Part shown: one piece after another, positions 45,996-56,399 of the stretch
How the letters are laid out: the number at the start of each line of letters is the position of its first letter
Position numbering within the stretch: position 1 is the stretch's first letter
From: Moringa oleifera
Lineage: Eukaryota > Streptophyta > Magnoliopsida > Brassicales > Moringaceae
DNA length: 64,000 nucleotides
Assembly: GCA_021397835.1 (NCBI GenBank)
Contig: JAJFZO010000256.1
Coordinates: 2,216,501-2,280,500 of the forward strand
Reading direction: 5' to 3'
Position numbers and translations under genes: made by a program
Notes under the pieces: model-generated
Told to the model about the DNA's origin: nothing
Databases searched by the model: none
The model's input: only the letters and a program-made list of their open reading frames with translations

Positions 45996-46928
45996 ATGAA
46001 GGGAAAAGAAAAGGAGATGTATGAGCAAGATCATCAAGAAATCCCGTTCTTTGCAGATCCAAGTGATGACGAAAATGATATGCTTACCCTTTCGCTGTCA
46101 TTTCCTTCTTCACGCTCCGAACTAGTTTTATCGGAGCAGCTGCAACAACCAACACGACGATATGAATCGTCGTCGTCATCGCAGTCTGTGCCGCAGCAGT
46201 CTCCAATGCAAATGTTTTTTCACCAAAGAGCGCCGCAGCCTCCTCCGTCGTCACCTTCACAACAATACATTCGGCTCGCCTCGGCTCCTACTCAACCGCT
46301 CTACATGCCTTCTTTTGTGGGGCAGGATCCCTCTTCGTCGTCAGCCCGTCTGTTTTACCACAGCCAAGAGGCGGCTGTGGGGCCGTCTCGCCCTCTACGT
46401 GATCGGCGTAATCCGACCCAGGGGCCTGGTGAGGAGAAAAGCGATTACGTTCACCCGCCGTTCCCGTGGGCCACTTCGCAGCCAGCCACCGTGTATAGCT
46501 TGACCGATTTGCACTCCAAACAGATATTGACCATCACTGGTGAGGTTCAGTGCAAGAAATGCGAGAGGCAATACACATTGGAGTACAACCTGAAGCAGAA
46601 ACTCAATGAAGTGGGCACCTTCATTCTTGAGAACAGGAACAACATGCACGAGAGGGCTCCTCCTGTGTGGATGAACCCTGTGCTGCCCACCTGCAAGTTC
46701 TGCAACAAAGAAAACAGTGCGAAACCTATCATTGCAAACGAGAAGGGGAACATCAATTGGCTTTTTTTACTTCTGGGTCAGATGCTCGGCTGCTGCACGC
46801 TGGAGCAGTTGAAGTATTTCTGCAAGCACACCAGGAACCACCGAACGGGAGCCAAAGATCGTGTGCTCTATCTGACCTATCTCAGCCTTTGTAAACAGCT
46901 CGATCCGAGTGGCCCTTTCAATCGTTGA
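45996..46928 (+). CDS. DUF7086 protein, copy 2 (310 aa, single exon)
   Basis: Paralog of copies 1 and 3 and intact throughout. It has the same order: LTLSL motif near residue 30, Ser/Gln/Pro-rich disordered half, then PPFPWATSQPATVYSL, QCKKC, CKFC and the INWLFLLLGQMLGCCTLEQL block with GAKDRVLYLTY. Differences from copy 1 are mostly single residues plus short indels in the Ser and Gln runs (an added QQYIR segment). Conservation concentrates in the C-terminal domain, which suggests selection rather than drift. Function unknown; nuclear repression via the EAR-like motif is inference. Confidence 0.88.
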   Translation: MKGKEKEMYEQDHQEIPFFADPSDDENDMLTLSLSFPSSRSELVLSEQLQQPTRRYESSSSSQSVPQQSPMQMFFHQRAPQPPPSSPSQQYIRLASAPTQPLYMPSFVGQDPSSSSARLFYHSQEAAVGPSRPLRDRRNPTQGPGEEKSDYVHPPFPWATSQPATVYSLTDLHSKQILTITGEVQCKKCERQYTLEYNLKQKLNEVGTFILENRNNMHERAPPVWMNPVLPTCKFCNKENSAKPIIANEKGNINWLFLLLGQMLGCCTLEQLKYFCKHTRNHRTGAKDRVLYLTYLSLCKQLDPSGPFNR

Positions 46929-48869
46929 TTTTGATTAATTATATGATTTCATGTAATAATTTCCCCTTGGTCGGGTGTGATCAAGGTGATTGTTTTCTTT
47001 TCTAGTTAAAGCTCTTTTCTTTTATTTCATGGAAGATTTTCTCTCTATTTTCTCCTCTTTTCCTTCTATTTTCTCTCTAATTCCTGTCCATTAATTTCTA
47101 CTTATTCATGCAATTAAGTTGGTGAAAGTTTCGTTCAGGCATCAGATCAGACACAAACAGGTTGATATAATTGATACCCAAATGGAGAACCCATTAATAA
47201 TGATGCAATCAGCTGGTGGAATTTCTTGTATGCCAAATACAATTATATTACAGGTTATCATCCATTTACCCAAACGGAATTAATCCCATTAATGATCAAG
47301 AAAATCAAAATCTTTGCATTCTGAAAGAACAGATAACCAGTAGTGCAGCCTTTATAGTTCCAAGCTAGCTTTGACTCCATCCTAGTTTCCCATCTGTTGT
47401 TAATTATTGTTATTGTGAATTAATTCAAAATAGTATTGAGCCGTTATTATAACATGATAAAGTCAAAATGTTAGAGAAGAATATTAAGTGAGATTTTCAA
47501 ATAAGAATTTGTTAGTTTGTTGTGTTCCTAAACCTTTGAAAATCTCCTCTCTATCACAGACACTGCATTTTGATTTCTTCAATCTTCCTTTAACTAATCA
47601 TCATGATCATTACTAGAAATTAATTTTAAAATACACTAATTTAATTTGCTTTGATAATGGCAACTTAATTATTCACCTTTTTTCAAATTTGTCAATACAT
47701 TTCCTATTAATTATCTACATTATTTGCCTTATTTTTAAAATTAAAATTATTTATTAAATTATTAACATCTGATTTATCTTACTAATTAAAAAAATCAAAT
47801 ATCTCATAAAAATCTTGATGTGTTTCCTATATTATTATCAATCTTTTATGTTTAAAAAGTGACAACTGATTTATCAATTTAATTTAAATCAAACTTTATA
47901 AAAAAATTTAAAATTTTTTTATGGATGTAAAGAAATATTTAAGCTATCGTTATAAAAAGTTTCAAAATTTTTTAAGTATTGATAATATATTTTTTAAAGT
48001 TGATATTATCAAATTCACAAAAAGATGGATCTAGCATCGATAATTGTTCAAATTTGAATAATGAACTCGAAATGAAGCGAAAATTTTATTTGAATTAGTT
48101 TGGAGATATTTTAATAATGAAAATACCTTTAATTTTGAATAATCATTTGAGTCAAGATATATTTTGAATTAAATTGATAAATTAGGATTTGCTTTATCAC
48201 TTTTTAAAGATAAAGATTTAATTGATATATGAAATCTTTATCCAAAATTTAAAATCATTTTAACTTTAAGATAATATGGAAAATAGAAGAAAAAAAAATT
48301 GAAAGTGAGAACAACCACAATACATGGGCTTTTATATGTCAAGAGCATCTTTGTTTGTTCTTTTTTACTGTTAAAAAAGAGAAGAGAAAAAGTCAAATTC
48401 ATCAATTTTTGTTTTTTAAAAAGTATAATTTTTAATTATAACAGAATAAAACTAAAATTTTTGAAATTAATAATCATGAATATTGAACATCATAATTACA
48501 TCATCGATAGTCAATTTATATATTTTGATGGGCAAGGTCAATGCCAAGTAACACTTGACTTTATGCTTTTTTTTTTTATGAAGTAATAATTTTTACAAAT
48601 AAATGGCGAAATTAATTATGAGTATAATTCTAAAGAGAAAGACCTTTAATATTACTTCAATAATATTAATTAATTACTAATATTAAATCATAATGTCTGC
48701 AGTCTGTCCCATTATTAAATATTGTTAAAAGCCAAAAGAAAATGAAAAAGAAATTAACCAAGTGTACGTGCAAAACATGACCCGTGTTACAAACTCATAA
48801 ATGGCACGTTGCGAGTGCGTTGTAGTAATAAACAAAACCAACCTTCATGCAGCGGAACGGTGTCGTTTG
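46929..48869. other. 3' flank of DUF7086 copy 2
   Basis: 3' UTR-like and flank sequence shared with 53992-55160 (for example AATAAGAATTTGTTAGTTTG and AAGAGCATCTTTGTTT), interrupted in copy 2 by about 0.7 kb of AT-rich DNA. No gene recognised. Confidence 0.5.
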
Positions 48870-51356
48870 ACCTCGTGATTAACAAGACATAGAAAAATCT
48901 AAGTCAACTGACTGGTCACGATCGCATAGCCAGATGCAACCAACTCGAGAAGAACTCGGCCAGAGGTCCCACCAAGTCGACACGCTCGCATGGTTTTGAT
49001 ATCTTGTACGGTCAAGGATAAGAGAGAGAGAGAGTGCACGGGCAACGTTTGATGGAGGGGAGCAAATCATGGACCATGAAAATACTGGGATCGTGGCAGA
49101 GATTCCCAATGAAGTAAGGGAGAAATCTCCGGCTTTCAAAATTGATCCATTCACCAAACCACGAGACTTGCATGAAGGTGGGCTGTAGATCACCATAAGC
49201 TTCCCACTAAGGGATCCACAAAACAATGTAATCCATTCTTCACCAACTTTGACTATTGAGGAATGTGTTGATCATGCAAGCCATGCAAACGTCAAGGAGA
49301 AGGTAACTTCATCTGTGGTTTTTCCTTCAAAACAAGATTTAAAATCGAAGTGCTTTGCTAGCGCGCGCTAAAGGCCAACAGCACACAGGGTGTAGTTATA
49401 TGATAGTACTGGAAAGTGATCAAGAGAGGGTGGCTACTGACACTATAGACCCAAACATGCTACAACGAAATAAGAGATTGCGACTGGACTCTTCCAAGCG
49501 AATGGTCAAGGCAAATTTGTCATCGGCGGAAGACGGAATAACCCAGCCCCGCCGGCGCTCATGAATGCTTTAGTTTGGAACTGCCGAAGAGTGGGAGCTT
49601 CTCGAACAGTTCGAGAGCTAACAGGATGGTTAGACAATACAACCCCAGCTCCTCTTTCTAAGTGAGACAAAGAGGAAAAGTTCCCACTTGGAATTATTGA
49701 GTTTTGGCGGCTGTGTTGCGGTGGACAGCGAGGGGAAAAGTGGAGGTCTAGCACTCTTTTGATCAGATGAGGTAAGTATCAATCTCCAATCTTTCTCAAA
49801 GTATCACATTGATGTACCTCACCTTAACTTGAACCAGCAACCAAAATGGTGCTTCACCGGGTTTTATGGTCGTCCAAGAGCACAAGAGCGTCCCGCATCA
49901 TGGAACCTGCTGAGTACTCCGCACTCGCAATCTATACTACCTTGGGTGTTTTCAGGGGATTTTAGTGAGATTTTTTCACCTGATGAGAAGCTAGGAGGTT
50001 GCCTCCGCTCCCAAAGCCAAATGGCTGCCTTTGTTGAGGCTATCACGGATTGTGACTTGGCATTAAATCCCTCCCCCCTGCCCAGTTTACTTGGATGAGA
50101 TGCTTGGACGCCACACTGAGACAAAAAAGACTGGACAGGGAGCTTGCCAACAGGGTATGTTTGGAGCTATTCCACATTTCCCGTGAGTATCACCTTCCTG
50201 TTTCCTCGTGTGGTCACCAAGCAATATTTCTCTCTCGTACGTAACAGAAGTTGTAGAAGAACCAGCAAAAAGATGTTTAGGTTTGAGGATATGTGGACGA
50301 CGCATATCCAGGCTTTGAAAAGGTGTTTTAGACAGCTAGGGCCCTCTGTTATCTGATTCAAATATTGCCGGTTTAGAGTACAAATTGAGATCCTAAGGAC
50401 AGGCTTTCTCGGATTGGAACCCGCAAGTATTTGGGAACCTTTGATCCCAGATAAATCAACTACAGAAGGAATTGGGAGGGTTACTGAACAGAAGAGACGG
50501 AGGGGAGAATACAGACAGAGCGGAAGCACGTAAGGAGCAATTGAATGAGCTTTTGCACCGGGAGGAACTAATGTGGCGTCAGGGATCAAGAAATAACTGG
50601 CTTCAAGTGGGTGATCCCAATATAAAATTCTTCCACTCAGTTGCTTCTGGGTGGGATGAACCAACAGAATCACCAGAGTTTAAAAACCGAAAGGAGGTTT
50701 GGTGCATAATGAAGCAGGTGCGGGGGCAATCTTTGTAAATTATTTCAAAAGTCTATTCTCTTCCTCAAAGCCATCTGAAACTACCAAAGTGTGCCAAGAA
50801 ATTGAGAGGAAACTCAACCCATCACAGCAAGCCCTCCTAAGTAGAAGCTTTAGTGGTGTTGAAGTGCTCAACGCTCTCAAATAAATGGTGCCCAGTAAAG
50901 CTCCATCGTTGAATGCCTTATATCAAATATATTGGAGTATACTGAGGCAAGACGTAGTAAATTATGTTTACAACTTTTTCTACAAAGGCAGTTCCCTAGT
51001 AAAGGTCAAACACACAAATATAGACTTGATACCGAAGATTAAGGACCCAACATGCCCAACAGATTACAGACGCAACAGTTTGTATAATGTAATGTACAAG
51101 CTCATCTCTAAAGTCTTTACCAACCAACTCCAACTTGTAACTGCCAAACTTTATTAACCCCACTCAGTCAGCCTTTTTAAAAGGAAGGCAGATCAATGAC
51201 AATGCATTGGTGGCTAATGAGACTTTGCGTTCAATGAAGAAGAGAAGGAGAGGCTCAAATGGCCATACAGCACTCAAATTAGATATGAGTAAGGCATAGC
51301 GTGGAATGGAAATTTTTGAAAAAGATAGTAAAAATAACTATATTATATTCTCTATT
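48870..51356 (+). mobile_element. L1-type LINE, 3'-truncated inside reverse transcriptase
   Basis: From left to right: ORF1-like tail (48900-49560, ending ITQPRRRS just before ORF2), ORF2 endonuclease from 49561 (MNALVWNCR, then FTGFYGRPRAQERP and PWVFSGDFSEI), linker (RSRNNWLQVGDPN), and the start of reverse transcriptase (SLYNVMYKLISKVFTNQL, then the DMSKA- motif near 51280). The element stops there, at the left arm of the inverted repeat. No 3' half or poly-A follows. Confidence 0.8.
49561..51330 (+). pseudogene. LINE ORF2 (endonuclease plus partial reverse transcriptase)
   Basis: The endonuclease domain of the EEP/APE type is readable over three frames: WNCR at the N-terminus, a Lys-rich stretch where SETK is expected, GDFSEI near 49960, and later the linker and first reverse-transcriptase motifs. 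Multiple stops and frameshifts (for example near 49660, 49760, 50095, 50355 and 50880) prevent translation. Confidence 0.78.
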
Positions 51357-51434
51357 TGACAATAGAGAATATAATATAGTTATTTTTACTATCTTTTTCA
51401 AAAATTTCCATTCCACGCTATGCCTTACTCATAT
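51283..51434. repeat. Perfect 74-bp inverted repeat with 4-nt spacer
   Basis: 51283-51356 is the exact reverse complement of 51361-51434, separated only by TGAC. The left arm contains LINE reverse-transcriptase sequence (ATGAGTAAGGCATAGC...) running into AT-rich DNA; the right arm repeats both inverted. The sequence then continues into the flank of module X3, which matches 36285 onward. No mismatches were found on reading both arms. Confidence 0.93.
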
Positions 51435-51846
51435 ATAATATAGTTTTTATGACTAAGTATTGAATTACCAAGTCCTTTCTCTTCTGACTAAATGTTAAAA
51501 TTACCATTAAGAGAGAGAGCGCGCCTTATCTCTTACAAGTTATGAGTATTCTTATTATTGTAACAAAAATTAAAAAAATATGTTTTAGGGCTGATATAGT
51601 TTTATTCATGATCTAATTAGATGCATAATTAAGCTAATTAATCTTTTGTCAATCATGCTGTCTTTGTATTGATGTCAATATGATATATTATGATAAGAAA
51701 ATAATCTGTGTAATAAGAATATTTAAAATTTAACAAATTAATTAATCATGTTATATTCATATCAAAATATCAAATGTATCAATGTATGTAACACATTAAT
51801 CAAAATTATTACTATTATCTGTATGTAGAGATTCTTTTATATGTCC
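51435..51846. repeat. Flank of module X3 (matches 36285-36660)
   Basis: TTTTTATGACTAAGTATTGAATTACC, read in two parts, and the following GACTAAATGTTAAAATTACC, GTTTTAGGGCTGATATAG and ATGATATATTATGATAAG blocks are collinear with X1 36285-36600. No gene. Confidence 0.7.
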
Positions 51847-52705
51847 ATGATGGTAAATGGTACCAGCGATTATTGGAAGAGTGGGGTTGGGCAATTGAAT
51901 TACGTGTTAGGTGATGGGAGTGGCTGTATTCAGGCAATATGTCTCGTCATTTGAGGAGGAGACCGTGGAGAACCTGGAGGAGCAAGAGGTTGCATTTAAG
52001 TTGATCACTCACATTTTAGATACACTGCAGATTGATCCAAAGCCTTTGGATCAGGTGAGGTTTAATGCAAAGAGTCAGCTTCAATCTATATCTGCATTTC
52101 TAAAGGTAAGATCATGTTTGCTAATGTGTAACCTTTGGTTTAATTGGCCATTAGTTCATTGAGTAGTGAAACATGAAAACCCACTTGGTGAATAAAGGGC
52201 GCATGCAATAATTAGAAGTTAATCACTGGGCAGATATTGTAAACAAGTTTTCATAATGCATATGTATAGATTGACGGATAGTTATCAGTGCATTCCATGG
52301 CAAAGTTAGAGATTGAACTTAGTAACCAAAAGGGTGCATGATAATGGAAAAATATTGGTGCCTAGACAGATAAGGTAGCGGGACTGGACTGAACAAGGGC
52401 CCCTTCTGAAAGCTAGAATCAACACAAAACTATCGGTTTATCAGGCAGCAGCTAGGATGAAAATCAAGAGTCTTATTATGTCTCTTGATATGGATAGGAA
52501 GACCTCTAAGAGGCTAGTGCTTGAGGCTCTTGCATTATTGGTAGATGCTGCAGAAGCGTGTTTACTATCTGTGTTGCGGAAGTTTGAGGGTCTGTGAAGA
52601 GCTGTTTGGTTCTCTGCTTACTAAGATTGCACAAATTGTGGTCAGTAGGGGAGGTCAGCGACCAGTATCTTTGAATCTGGCTGGAGCAAGGACCTGATTC
52701 CCTTA
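51847..52705 (+). pseudogene. PI4KA1: PI4K alpha 1 N-terminal fragment, copy X3 (longest span)
   Basis: Exon-like part 1 (51847-52106): YWKSGVGQLNYVLGDGSG, AVFRQYVSSFEEETVENLEE, LDTLQIDPKPLDQVRFNAKS, ending at a GTAAGATC donor. After an intron of about 270 bases, part 2 (from about 52375): RDWTEQGPLLKARINTKL, YQAAARMKIKSL, KTSKRLVLEALALLVDAAEA, then stops. It closes with an ESGWSKD-like string near 52680. Parts 1 and 2 match consecutive N-terminal segments of plant PI4K alpha 1. X1 and X2 lack part 2, so X3 is closest to the ancestral arrangement. Frameshifts and stops inactivate it. Confidence 0.8.
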
Positions 52706-52877
52706 GGATAACGAATATGATAAGGTGGCTCCCGACTAAGAGGATTATTGTGGACGGACACGTATTGGATCAGGACCCGCAAATGAATAAAACCCTAGAC
52801 CACCTGCTGCAGAGAATTCAAATAGCTTTTTTTTTTTCCGGGAAATTGGAAGAACTTCTGATCCTAGCCACTCTGGT

Positions 52878-52884
52878 TATATAT
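52878..52884 (+). promoter_or_regulatory. TATA box of DUF7086 copy 3
   Basis: TATATAT in CTGGTTATATATTCTGTTCC; telo-box AAACCCTA at 53020-53027 before the ATG. Confidence 0.55.
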
Positions 52885-53052
52885 TCTGTTCCTGCCCGTA
52901 GCTTTCCTCTTCATCTTCTCCCCACCCTCCCTCTCTCTCTCTCTCCCCGTCTTGTATTCTTCCTTTTGATCTCTTCTTCTTCTTGCTCTGTTCGTTCTTG
53001 TTTTCTTGTTCTTAATTAAAAACCCTAGAGTTCTTGCTGGTTTCTGTCAGTT

Positions 53053-53991
53053 ATGAAGGGAAAAGAAAAGGAAATGAATGAGCAAGATAATCAAGAAATC
53101 TCGTTCTTTGCAGATCCCAGTGACGACGAAAATGATATGCTTACCCTTTCGCTGTCATTTCCTTCTTCACGCTCCGAACTAGATTTATCGGAGCAGCAAC
53201 AACCACCACGACGATATGAATCGTCGTCGTCGTCCTCATCGCATTCAGTACCGCAGCAGCCTCCAATGCAAATGTTTTTGGTCCAACGCGCGCCTCCGCC
53301 CCCACCGTCGTCACCTTCACAACATAACATACATCTCGCCTCGGTTCTTGTTCAACCACTCTACATGCCTTTTTTTCTGGAGCAGGATCCCTCTTCGTCG
53401 TCAGCCCGTCTGTTGTACCACCGCCAACGAAAGGTGGCCGTGGGGCCGTCTCGCCCACTACGTGCTCGGCGTAATCCGACCCAGCGGCCTGGTGAGGGGA
53501 AAAGCGATGACGTCGCCCCGCCGTTCCCGTGGGCCACTTCGCAGCGAGCCACCGTGTATAGCTTGACAGATTTGCACTCCAAACAGATATTGACCATCAC
53601 TGGTCAGGTTCAGTGCAAGAGGTGCGGGGGAAAATACACATTGGAGTACAACCTGAAGGAAAAATTCAATGAAGTAGGGACCTTCATTCTTGAGAACAAG
53701 AACAACATGCACGACAGGGCTCCTCCTGTCTGGATGAACCCAGTGCTGTCCACCTGCAAGGTCTGCAACAAAGAAAATAGTGCGAAACCTATCATTGCAG
53801 ATAAGAAGAAGAACATCAATTGGCTTTTTTTACTTCTGGGTCAGATGCTCGGCTGCTGCAAGCTGGAGCAGTTGAAGTATTTCTGCAAGCACACCAGGAA
53901 ACCCCGAAGAGGAGCCAAAGATCGCGTCCTTTATCTTACCTATCTTGGCCTGTGTAAACAGGTCGATCCGAGTGGCCCTTTCAACTGTTGA
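53053..53991 (+). CDS. DUF7086 protein, copy 3 (312 aa, single exon)
   Basis: Most diverged of the three but fully open. The N-terminus keeps LTLSL near residue 30. The Ser run is longer, and the middle has PPPPPSSPSQH and KVAVGPSRPLRARR. The C-terminal domain keeps PPFPWATSQ, two C-x2-C pairs (CKRC and CKVC), INWLFLLLGQMLGCCKLEQL and GAKDRVLYLTYLGLCKQ. Promoter and leader are conserved with the other copies. It lies after the only PI4K alpha fragment that retains two exon blocks. Function unknown. Confidence 0.88.
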   Translation: MKGKEKEMNEQDNQEISFFADPSDDENDMLTLSLSFPSSRSELDLSEQQQPPRRYESSSSSSSHSVPQQPPMQMFLVQRAPPPPPSSPSQHNIHLASVLVQPLYMPFFLEQDPSSSSARLLYHRQRKVAVGPSRPLRARRNPTQRPGEGKSDDVAPPFPWATSQRATVYSLTDLHSKQILTITGQVQCKRCGGKYTLEYNLKEKFNEVGTFILENKNNMHDRAPPVWMNPVLSTCKVCNKENSAKPIIADKKKNINWLFLLLGQMLGCCKLEQLKYFCKHTRKPRRGAKDRVLYLTYLGLCKQVDPSGPFNC

Positions 53992-55194
53992 TTTCGATTA
54001 TGATTTCATGTTCTAATTTTCCCTTGGTCGGCAGTGATCAAGGTGATTGTTTTCTTTGATTTCAGATGATTTCATGTAAGTTGTAGCGACTGGTTGGTAG
54101 TGATCGAGCTTAGTTGTTTCTTTAATCTTTCACTGTTTGTGCTTGTAAACCCAGGTTTGCAGGCAAGTTCTTTCCGATTATAGCCCGTTGATAGTGTCTT
54201 GGATCCCTAGTATCAATCTGGCTGTTTTTCTTTTCTAGTTAAAGCTCTTTTCTTTCATTTCGTGGAAGATTTTCTCTCTATTTTCTGTTGTTTTCCACCT
54301 ATTTTCTCTCCATTCTGTCCATAAATTTCTGCTTACTGGGCATCATTCTGTCCATGCAAGTTGGTGAAATTTTCTTTCAGGCATCAGATCAAACACAAAC
54401 AGGTTGATCTAATTGATACCCAAATGGAAAACTCCATGGAAACAAAGCAAACAGCTGGTGGAATTTTCTTGTGTGCCAAACACAATTATATTACAGGTTA
54501 TCATCCATTAATTTACCCAAATGGAATTAATCCTATTAATGATCAAGGAAATCAAAATCTTTGCATTCAGACAGTGAGATAACAATTACAGCCTTTTACT
54601 TCCAAGCTTTTGCTTTTGCTTCCTCAAATGGTTTACATTGTCAAGTGTCTGTGAGATGTCTCCGATGGAGAAGGCAATTAAGTCAAATTCACAGAAGAAT
54701 ATTCAGTGGGATTTTCAAATAAGAATTTGTCAGTTTGTTGTGTTCCTATGCCATCAAAAATCTCCTTTGCATAACCGCAGACACTGCATTTTGATTTCGT
54801 CCTTTTTCATTTAACTAATCATCATGATCATTACTAGTAATTAATTTTAAAATACACTAATTTAATTTGCTTTGATAATAACAACTTAATTATTCATGGG
54901 TTTTCAAATTTTTCAACGTTTCCAGTTAATTATCCACATTATTTATGTAATTTTTAAATTATATTTAAAATTAATTTTAATTATTTTTTAAATTGTTAAC
55001 ATCTGATCTATCTTAGCAATAAAAAAAAACATCAGTTTAACTTTAAGATAATATTACAAATGGGGAAAAAAAATTGAAAGAGAGAACAACTATGTTACAT
55101 GGGCTCTATTATGTCAAGAGCATCTTTGTTTTTTGGTATTTTTACTATATGAAGAGGAAAAAAAATTAAAGAGAAGGTTAATTAAAGAGCATCT
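53992..55194. other. 3' flank of DUF7086 copy 3
   Basis: 3' flank shared with the other two modules, with about 200 extra bases (54060-54235) absent from copies 1 and 2. No gene. Confidence 0.5.
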
Positions 55195-56060
55195 TTCGTT
55201 CAATGCGGTCATATGCCTTACTCATATCTAACTTGAGTGCTACATGGCCATTTGAGCCTCTCCTTCTCTTCTTCATTGAATGTGAAGTCTCAAAAGCCAC
55301 CAACACATTGTCATTGATCTGTCTTCCTTTTAAAAATGCGGATTGGGTAAGGCTAGTAAGGTTTGGCAGTACAGGTTGGAGTTACTTAGTAAAGACTTTA
55401 GAGATGAGCTTGTATATTACATTGCAAAAACTATAGGTTTGTAATCTGTTAGGCATGTAGGGTCTTTAATCTTCGGTATCAGGGCTATATTTGTGTGGTT
55501 GATCTTTGCTGCATAACCACTTTTGTTTGGAAAGTTGCAAACATACTTTCCTACGTCTTACCCCACTCTACACTCCAATGCTTATGATAGAATAAGGCGT
55601 TGAGACAGTTTGGCCTGGAGCTTTACTGGACGTCATTTGTTTCAGAGCATTGAGCACTTCAGCACCACTAAAGCTTCTATTTGGAAGGGCTTTGCTGTGA
55701 TGAGTCGAGTTTCCTCTCAATTTCTTGGCACACTTAAGTAGTTTCAGATGGTTTTGAGGAAAAGAATAGACTTACGAAATAATTTACAAAGATTGCCCTC
55801 GCACTTGCTTCATCCTGCACCAAATTTCCTTCTGGGTTTCTAACTCTGGTGAATTTGTTGGTCCATCGCCGCACAAAAGCAACTGAGTGAAAGAATTATG
55901 TATTGCGATCACCGACTTGAAGCCAGTTATTTCTTGACTTCTGACACCACATTGGTTCCTCCCGGTGTAAAAGCTCAATCAGTTGCTCCTTACATGCTTC
56001 CACTCTGGCGGTATTCTCCCCTCCGTCTCTTCTGGTCAGTAACCCTCCAGATTCCTTATG
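55195..56060 (-). mobile_element. L1-type LINE ORF2 fragment, inverted
   Basis: On the minus strand: RRDGGENTARVEACKEQLIE, RSRNNWLQVGDRN, then after frameshifts the reverse-transcriptase start ([28 protein letters not shown] near 55200). It covers the same ORF2 part as 50490-51300 (+). Broken by stops and shifts. Confidence 0.78.
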
Positions 56061-56399
56061 CAGTTGATTATTAATTATTTCTGAAAAAAATAATTTTATT
56101 CCTTTATAATTATAAATTAATGTCTGTAATAATGTTTGATTTTGTTTCAACACAGATCCTGAACTGTATTAATCATATTTATTGTCCACTTTATTATTGA
56201 GATTCTAAAACATGTTTTCAAAGGGTAAAGAGTAAAAACTTTTATAAATTATTTATTAATATAGTTTCGGTCCGGTGAGCCATTAGAGACTCAGCATATT
56301 ATATATTTCATGAAAACGACTGGCTTTCCCCTCATTTCATTTAACTGATCATGGAGTGCATGCGTGCAGTCCGTTACTTCCAAAATTTTAATCAATGGG
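56061..56399. other. Spacer between opposed LINE parts
   Basis: AT-rich. 56210-56315 is the reverse complement of 39366-39477, so the 55195-56320 block and the 39366-40058 block derive from one ancestral segment placed in opposite orientations. Confidence 0.55.

Larger units (their letters stand above)
42064..47330. repeat. Segmental module X2 (partner X1 at 34498-39365)
   Basis: See X1. X2 keeps the promoter and exon 1 of its cysteine gene, but both are damaged. 42900-43080 also resembles 24940-25120. Confidence 0.8.

Noticed and set aside
48879..49226. Minus-strand ORF of 115 codons at the left of the LINE
   Set aside because: Antisense to the ORF1-like tail; no family resemblance.
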